Below, piece after piece: positions 60,088 through 64,000 of a stretch of 64,000 nucleotides of DNA (position 1 is its first letter; every line of letters starts with the position of its first letter). Under the pieces are notes generated by a model. It saw only the letters and a list, made by a program, of their open reading frames with translations, made no database searches and had not been told where the DNA came from. The DNA lies in assembly GCA_002490425.1 (NCBI GenBank), contig DKTZ01000016.1, positions 837 through 64,836 on the forward strand, written 5' to 3'. A program made the position numbers and the translations under genes. The stretch comes from Ruminococcaceae bacterium UBA7217. Its GTDB lineage: Bacteria; Bacillota; Clostridia; Oscillospirales; Acutalibacteraceae.

Positions 60088-61005
60088 CTAATCTGTTAAT
60101 AAGCTTTCATATTTACGGACGTATTCCGAAAGCTCGGATTCTGTTAAACACTGCGTTAAACAGCCAACACCCGTAACGCATTTTCCGCCTGTAATATTTC
60201 CCATAAGAATACATTTACGGAAATCTTCATCTCTGAAAAGCCCCGTAATAAAGCCCGATAAGAATGCGTCGCCTGCACCCGTTGCGTCAACGCAGGAAAA
60301 CTCCTCGATTTCAGATACAACAAAATAATCGCCGTCAAAGCCTGCACAGCCGTCACGCCCCAATTTTACAATGGGCTTTTCAAAATAATCTCTCAGAAAA
60401 TCAAGAGCTTTTTTATAATCTCTTGTTCCCGTTATTTTCTCTGTTTCGTCAATGTTGGGGGTGTAATAGTCGGCAATTTTTATGTAGTCGCGAAGTGTAT
60501 CTACTGACATATCGTCCGAATAACCCGTGTCAAGCACCAAAACAGTGCCGTCTTTTTTAAGCTGTTCGTAAACAGGAAGTATTCTTTCCTGCATAGCGAC
60601 AATTTTTGCACCCTTTAATACATCATAAATCTTTTCGAGCTGTGCATCGCTGTATTTTTCCGTTCCTCCGTAGGACACAAAGGTTCTGTCTCTTTCGGTA
60701 ATAATTGCCGAAGTAATGTTAAGCGGATAATTTTCACTCTCAAACGGGACAAAATCCACACCATATTTTAAAAGCTCACCCTTTGCGAAATTCGAAAACA
60801 TATCGTCCCCTAAAAATGTGCCGAGGCGTGCGGGAACACCGAGTCTTGAACAGTTTATCATAGTAGCAGGAAGTCCGCCACCCAAACAAACCTTAAAGTC
60901 CTTTGAATATATTTCTTCGCCCTCATTTGGAATTCTGGGCATACCTGCAAAAAGCAAATCACAGTTTAATTTTCCGAATGCTGCAACAAAATCCTTCATA
61001 TCCAC
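60088..61005 (-). CDS. PfkB-family carbohydrate kinase
   Basis: A 305-residue ribokinase-fold kinase. The N-terminal GGGLPATMINCSRLG binds sugar, and the C-terminal DATGAGDAFLSGF holds the anion hole and catalytic Asp. VLDTGYSDDMSVDTLRD and YYTPNIDETEKITG complete the pattern. It probably phosphorylates a sugar released by the GH4 or GH36 enzyme. It overlaps the GH4 gene by ten bases. The substrate is not evident from sequence. Confidence 0.88.
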   Translation of the reverse strand: MDMKDFVAAFGKLNCDLLFAGMPRIPNEGEEIYSKDFKVCLGGGLPATMINCSRLGVPARLGTFLGDDMFSNFAKGELLKYGVDFVPFESENYPLNITSAIITERDRTFVSYGGTEKYSDAQLEKIYDVLKGAKIVAMQERILPVYEQLKKDGTVLVLDTGYSDDMSVDTLRDYIKIADYYTPNIDETEKITGTRDYKKALDFLRDYFEKPIVKLGRDGCAGFDGDYFVVSEIEEFSCVDATGAGDAFLSGFITGLFRDEDFRKCILMGNITGGKCVTGVGCLTQCLTESELSEYVRKYESLLTD

Positions 61006-62363
61006 TCTCCGAAATAATCTTTATTTAATTCCCCGTAGGAATTTACAAGCCGTTCCGCCGCCACTTTATTGCCCACAAGCGGGTGCACGGTCAGTGCGTC
61101 AACCGCTGCCGATTTGTCGTGAAGTCTAATAGCCTTTGAGGAAAGACGCTCATATTCCTTAACAGCGGAAATCAGCACCTTATTCTCCTCCGAAACTACA
61201 CGGGGAGCAATCGGCACTGCCTCACCGTTTTCTATTTTACAGGAAATTTCAACGGTGTCGGTTTCAAGAAGAAAATCCATAGCCCTGTTTTTATTGGGAA
61301 CACAGGCTATAAACGGTTTTCCCGTATTGTTTTCGAGTGCGTCGATTATTCCGAGAGCTACGCCTGCATAACCGCCGTCATCTTCGGAGTAAATGTCAAA
61401 TTTATACTGTTTATCACGCTTCTCACCCGTTTCGCTCGCCATATAGGAATTCTCACGCATACCGTAATAATGCTCAAAAATGCCGAGTGCTTTCGGAAAA
61501 TCCTTTTCAACGTCAATACTTTTGAGCACCTTTGTCATTTCGCGGTTGATGTGTTCTATCTGCTCGCCTCTTGTTTCGGGCGCATTTAAAATGTTTTGGA
61601 CGCTTTTTTCAGGTTCGTAAAAATAATAGAGATATTCATTTGGAATAAACTGCTTTTTCAGCAAATCCTCTTTCTTAAAATATCTTAAATCTGTTTTTTT
61701 ATACGCTTCGTCGCTTTGGAGCAGTTTCGGCACAATATTTTCGCCGTTTGAAATTATCTCATTAAAAAACGACAGGTGATTAAGTCCGTAGCAGTAAGAT
61801 TTTGACGAGCCGAGGGGAATTCCCAAAAACTCCTCAAAGGAGCGAACCATTCCCGACGGTGCGTCGCAAATTCCGAAGGTAAAATCATAGCCCATATCAC
61901 GAAGAGTCTGCGACACAACTCCTGCAGGATTTGTAAAATTAAATACCTTGCAGTGAGGTTTGGCATATTTTTTAACGAGTTCGCAATACTGCGCTAAGGC
62001 CGGAATACTGCGCATTGCAAAGGAAAAGCCTGCCGCCCCCGTTGTTTCTTGCCCTAAATACCCTAAATCAAGGGCAATTCGCTCGTCACGGCAACGCATA
62101 TTATCGCCGCCTGCACGGATAGTTGTTATTACATAATCAGCTCCGCTTATTGCCTCTATCGGATCGCCTGTCAGTGAAAAATTCATATCTGAGGCAAGTC
62201 TTTTTGCGACTTCCGAAGCCATTTTACCGTAAATATTCAGCTTTTCGGGGTTGTTATCCATAAAAACAAGCTCATTTATATTTAACTCTTTTGCTCTGTT
62301 TGCAATGCTCTTGGAAAGGAACATTGAGCGGACTCCACCGCCGCCTATTACCGTGATTTTCAT
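60996..62363 (-). CDS. GH4-family NAD-dependent glycosidase
   Basis: A 455-residue GH4 protein. The Rossmann motif VIGGGGVRSMFLSKS is at the start, followed by TTIRAGGDNMRCRDERIAL, NFTNPAGVVSQTL with its Asn/Pro pair, and FGICDAP with the metal-binding Cys, then GLNHLSFF with the metal-binding His. GH4 enzymes act on alpha- or beta-glycosides, often phosphorylated, using NAD and Mn by an oxidation-elimination route. The start at MKITVIGG is set by AAGGA; a start five codons upstream is possible. No PTS genes are here, so a non-phosphorylated substrate is plausible. Confidence 0.9.
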   Translation of the reverse strand: MKITVIGGGGVRSMFLSKSIANRAKELNINELVFMDNNPEKLNIYGKMASEVAKRLASDMNFSLTGDPIEAISGADYVITTIRAGGDNMRCRDERIALDLGYLGQETTGAAGFSFAMRSIPALAQYCELVKKYAKPHCKVFNFTNPAGVVSQTLRDMGYDFTFGICDAPSGMVRSFEEFLGIPLGSSKSYCYGLNHLSFFNEIISNGENIVPKLLQSDEAYKKTDLRYFKKEDLLKKQFIPNEYLYYFYEPEKSVQNILNAPETRGEQIEHINREMTKVLKSIDVEKDFPKALGIFEHYYGMRENSYMASETGEKRDKQYKFDIYSEDDGGYAGVALGIIDALENNTGKPFIACVPNKNRAMDFLLETDTVEISCKIENGEAVPIAPRVVSEENKVLISAVKEYERLSSKAIRLHDKSAAVDALTVHPLVGNKVAAERLVNSYGELNKDYFGEWI

Positions 62364-62385
62364 TTGCTTTCCTTTCAATGCGGTC

Positions 62386-64000
62386 TTACTGCATAACCTT
62401 GCCTATATTGCTGTTGCCGTTTTTAATATTGAATTTAAGCTGTTTTTCCTTACCGTTTTCGGTAAATTTAAGCAAGATAACGTCATGGCTTACATATTCA
62501 GCCAAAATTATTTTGTAATCCTTATTCTCAAAAAAGGACTTTAAATACCCGACGGTTGTTTCATCGTAATCGCCCACATTGTCGGACACAAAAAGCACAT
62601 TTCCGCACACGGCATTTATTTTGCCGAGGAGCAGCTTTTGCTGTAATGTGAATTTAATATTTGTGTTTCTCAGGAAGAAAACATCGGGGTCGCAGACAAA
62701 TGCTCTGCCGTCTAAATGACTGCGGAAAATTGCGTTGTTGATTGCATTTTGACAGGAGGGAATTTCACAGTTTACACCGAGTTTATTGTAAAAGGGACCT
62801 GCAAAATCCTTATTTGCATCACAACCTATTCGGCATGCGTCAAAAATCCCCATACAAGCGCCAAGCGGCACGCCGCAGCCGAGAATCAGCCTGTCTCCCA
62901 CAAGCTCTCTGAGCAAATCCACTGCGTCGCACATAATTTCGCCTCTTGTTTTACCGTTTCGAGGCTGCATACACTGTGAATACAAGAAATCAAGCTTGAC
63001 CATATCGTAACCCCAATCGTCCAAATATGTATCAAACACCAGCTTCAGGTATTCTCTGAATTCATCATTGTAAATGTCAAAGGTATATGCTCCGCCCCAG
63101 CCTACACAGCCGAGAAGCGGTTTGCCCGTTTCATTGTCACGGATTACCCAGTCGGGGTGAGCCGCAAGAATTGCCGAGTTTTTCTGCGCATTAAAGGGAG
63201 CGAGCCAAATTCCTGCTTTATAACCCTTTTCATGGATTTTATCGGCAATAAATTTCATTCCGTTGGGGAATTTTTCAGAGTCAACCCTCAACCAATCACC
63301 GACAGCCGATTCATAGCCGTCATCAACCTGAAAAATATTAGTTTCTTCTTTTGCCCTGTCAATTCCGTTTAAATCACGCAATATTATCTGCTCGTTTATC
63401 TTCTGAAAATAATTATACCAAGAGGTGTAGCCTGCAAGGTGACTTATCTTTGGCTTTTTACAGCCGACAAAGTCAAAGAAATATTTATCCATTACAGTAT
63501 CAAAGTCGCCGCTCATTACCGCTATGTCAAATATTTCGTAAGTTTCTCCTGTTTTAAGCTCCAATCCCTCTATGTCCTTGTAAATCTTAAATGTACCTTC
63601 GTTCATATCCGCCTCAAATACGGTAAAGCCTTTTCGCTCAGACCTTGAGCCGTAAAGAGTGATTGCACGTTGTCCACGGTGTCTGAAATAGCAATATGTA
63701 TATGAGTGGAAAATACCGGGAAGACCGTAAGAGGCAAATTTGTAATCGCCTGAAATGCCCGTTAAATCCTCAGTAAATTTTGAAATCTTACTGAGGGACA
63801 TTACGCCCTTTAAAGCATCGGTTTTGCAAAATTCCCTTGAAGTTGTCCACGCCTGATAGCCGTTTGCGTAGAACAAATCGTTAAAGCCGTATTCACGCTC
63901 TTCCGTCAGCGAAAGAGAACAGAAGGTTAAATCCGTAAGCGCGGTAACCGTTCCGTGAATCTCCCCGTCAGTTTCGGTCAAATCGAATTTAAAATCTTCA
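62386..64000 (-). CDS. GH36-like alpha-galactosidase, 5' end outside the window
   Basis: The reading frame is open to the window edge, so the N-terminus is missing; 538 residues are visible and full-length relatives are longer. The beta-sandwich (about up to residue 180) is followed by a barrel with NIFQVDDGYESAVGDW, KAGIWLAPFNA, nucleophile Asp in MVKLDFLYSQ and candidate acid Asp in RIGCDANKDF. By family it removes terminal galactose from raffinose-type sugars or galactomannan. It lacks a signal in the visible part and is probably intracellular. It appears to lead the GH4-PfkB-MATE operon. Confidence 0.85.
   Translation of the reverse strand, partial: EDFKFDLTETDGEIHGTVTALTDLTFCSLSLTEEREYGFNDLFYANGYQAWTTSREFCKTDALKGVMSLSKISKFTEDLTGISGDYKFASYGLPGIFHSYTYCYFRHRGQRAITLYGSRSERKGFTVFEADMNEGTFKIYKDIEGLELKTGETYEIFDIAVMSGDFDTVMDKYFFDFVGCKKPKISHLAGYTSWYNYFQKINEQIILRDLNGIDRAKEETNIFQVDDGYESAVGDWLRVDSEKFPNGMKFIADKIHEKGYKAGIWLAPFNAQKNSAILAAHPDWVIRDNETGKPLLGCVGWGGAYTFDIYNDEFREYLKLVFDTYLDDWGYDMVKLDFLYSQCMQPRNGKTRGEIMCDAVDLLRELVGDRLILGCGVPLGACMGIFDACRIGCDANKDFAGPFYNKLGVNCEIPSCQNAINNAIFRSHLDGRAFVCDPDVFFLRNTNIKFTLQQKLLLGKINAVCGNVLFVSDNVGDYDETTVGYLKSFFENKDYKIILAEYVSHDVILLKFTENGKEKQLKFNIKNGNSNIGKVMQ

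Overview
The window looks like a chromosomal segment of a low-to-mid GC member of the Clostridia, most probably an uncultured gut or rumen Ruminococcaceae/Oscillospiraceae relative. That is inferred from gene content: a GlgC/GlgD glycogen pair, the scaffold/GGGtGRT gene pair, RNase Y followed by YmdB, and an ANTAR regulator beside a short type I glutamine synthetase. Near-consensus TTGACA-17-TATAAT promoters recur. No rRNA, CRISPR array, transposase or integrase was seen.

Layout. 1-3900: rpsU, a YqeG-type phosphatase, an M24 peptidase, a small tail-anchored protein and an OGG-type DNA glycosylase. 3960-6373: a polar amino-acid ABC transporter whose binding protein appears circularly permuted. 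6570-9692: a GtrA-type membrane protein, tRNA-Thr preceded by a broken duplicate of its own 5' end, a diacylglycerol-kinase-like enzyme and a THUMP methyltransferase. 9936-11651: the scaffold/GGGtGRT pair. 11957-24885: a nitrogen district with an ANTAR antiterminator protein, glnA, gdhA, an unknown 50-residue protein, and a T-box-led operon asnB-purF-pyrG-carA-carB in which every enzyme spends glutamine amide nitrogen. Three hairpins with an AATGRC hexaloop sit before glnA, gdhA and the 50-residue ORF. The best reading is that one ANTAR protein antiterminates several nitrogen genes.

25249-33903 (minus strand): a half-length EPSP-synthase-like protein, trpS, and the glycogen operon glgB-glgC-glgD-glgA, ending in an XRE regulator broken by one in-frame stop. 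34225-40198 (minus strand): eight intact, tightly packed phage head-morphogenesis genes (TerS, TerL, portal, protease, capsid and three small connector-like proteins). They end at a terminator, start at a promoter carrying a LexA-like box, and have no tail, lysis, replication or integration genes. 40687-53274: a MacB/FtsX-type ABC exporter with a 23-residue membrane peptide, a MATE pump, a membrane-anchored hydrolase, a short HTH protein, RecG, an orphan peptide-binding lipoprotein, YmdB and RNase Y. 53545-64000 (minus strand): a sugar locus (GH36, GH4, PfkB kinase, MATE, TetR, FGGY kinase, a sugar-type transporter and an LRR lipoprotein) running off the right edge.

Intergenic DNA is rich in short palindromes bounded by GTAGGG or CCTACA, which look like a dispersed repeat family. 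The strongest leads are the head-only phage module with its SOS-type promoter, the ANTAR/glutamine network, and the permuted binding protein. All assignments come from reading the sequence; no database search was run.
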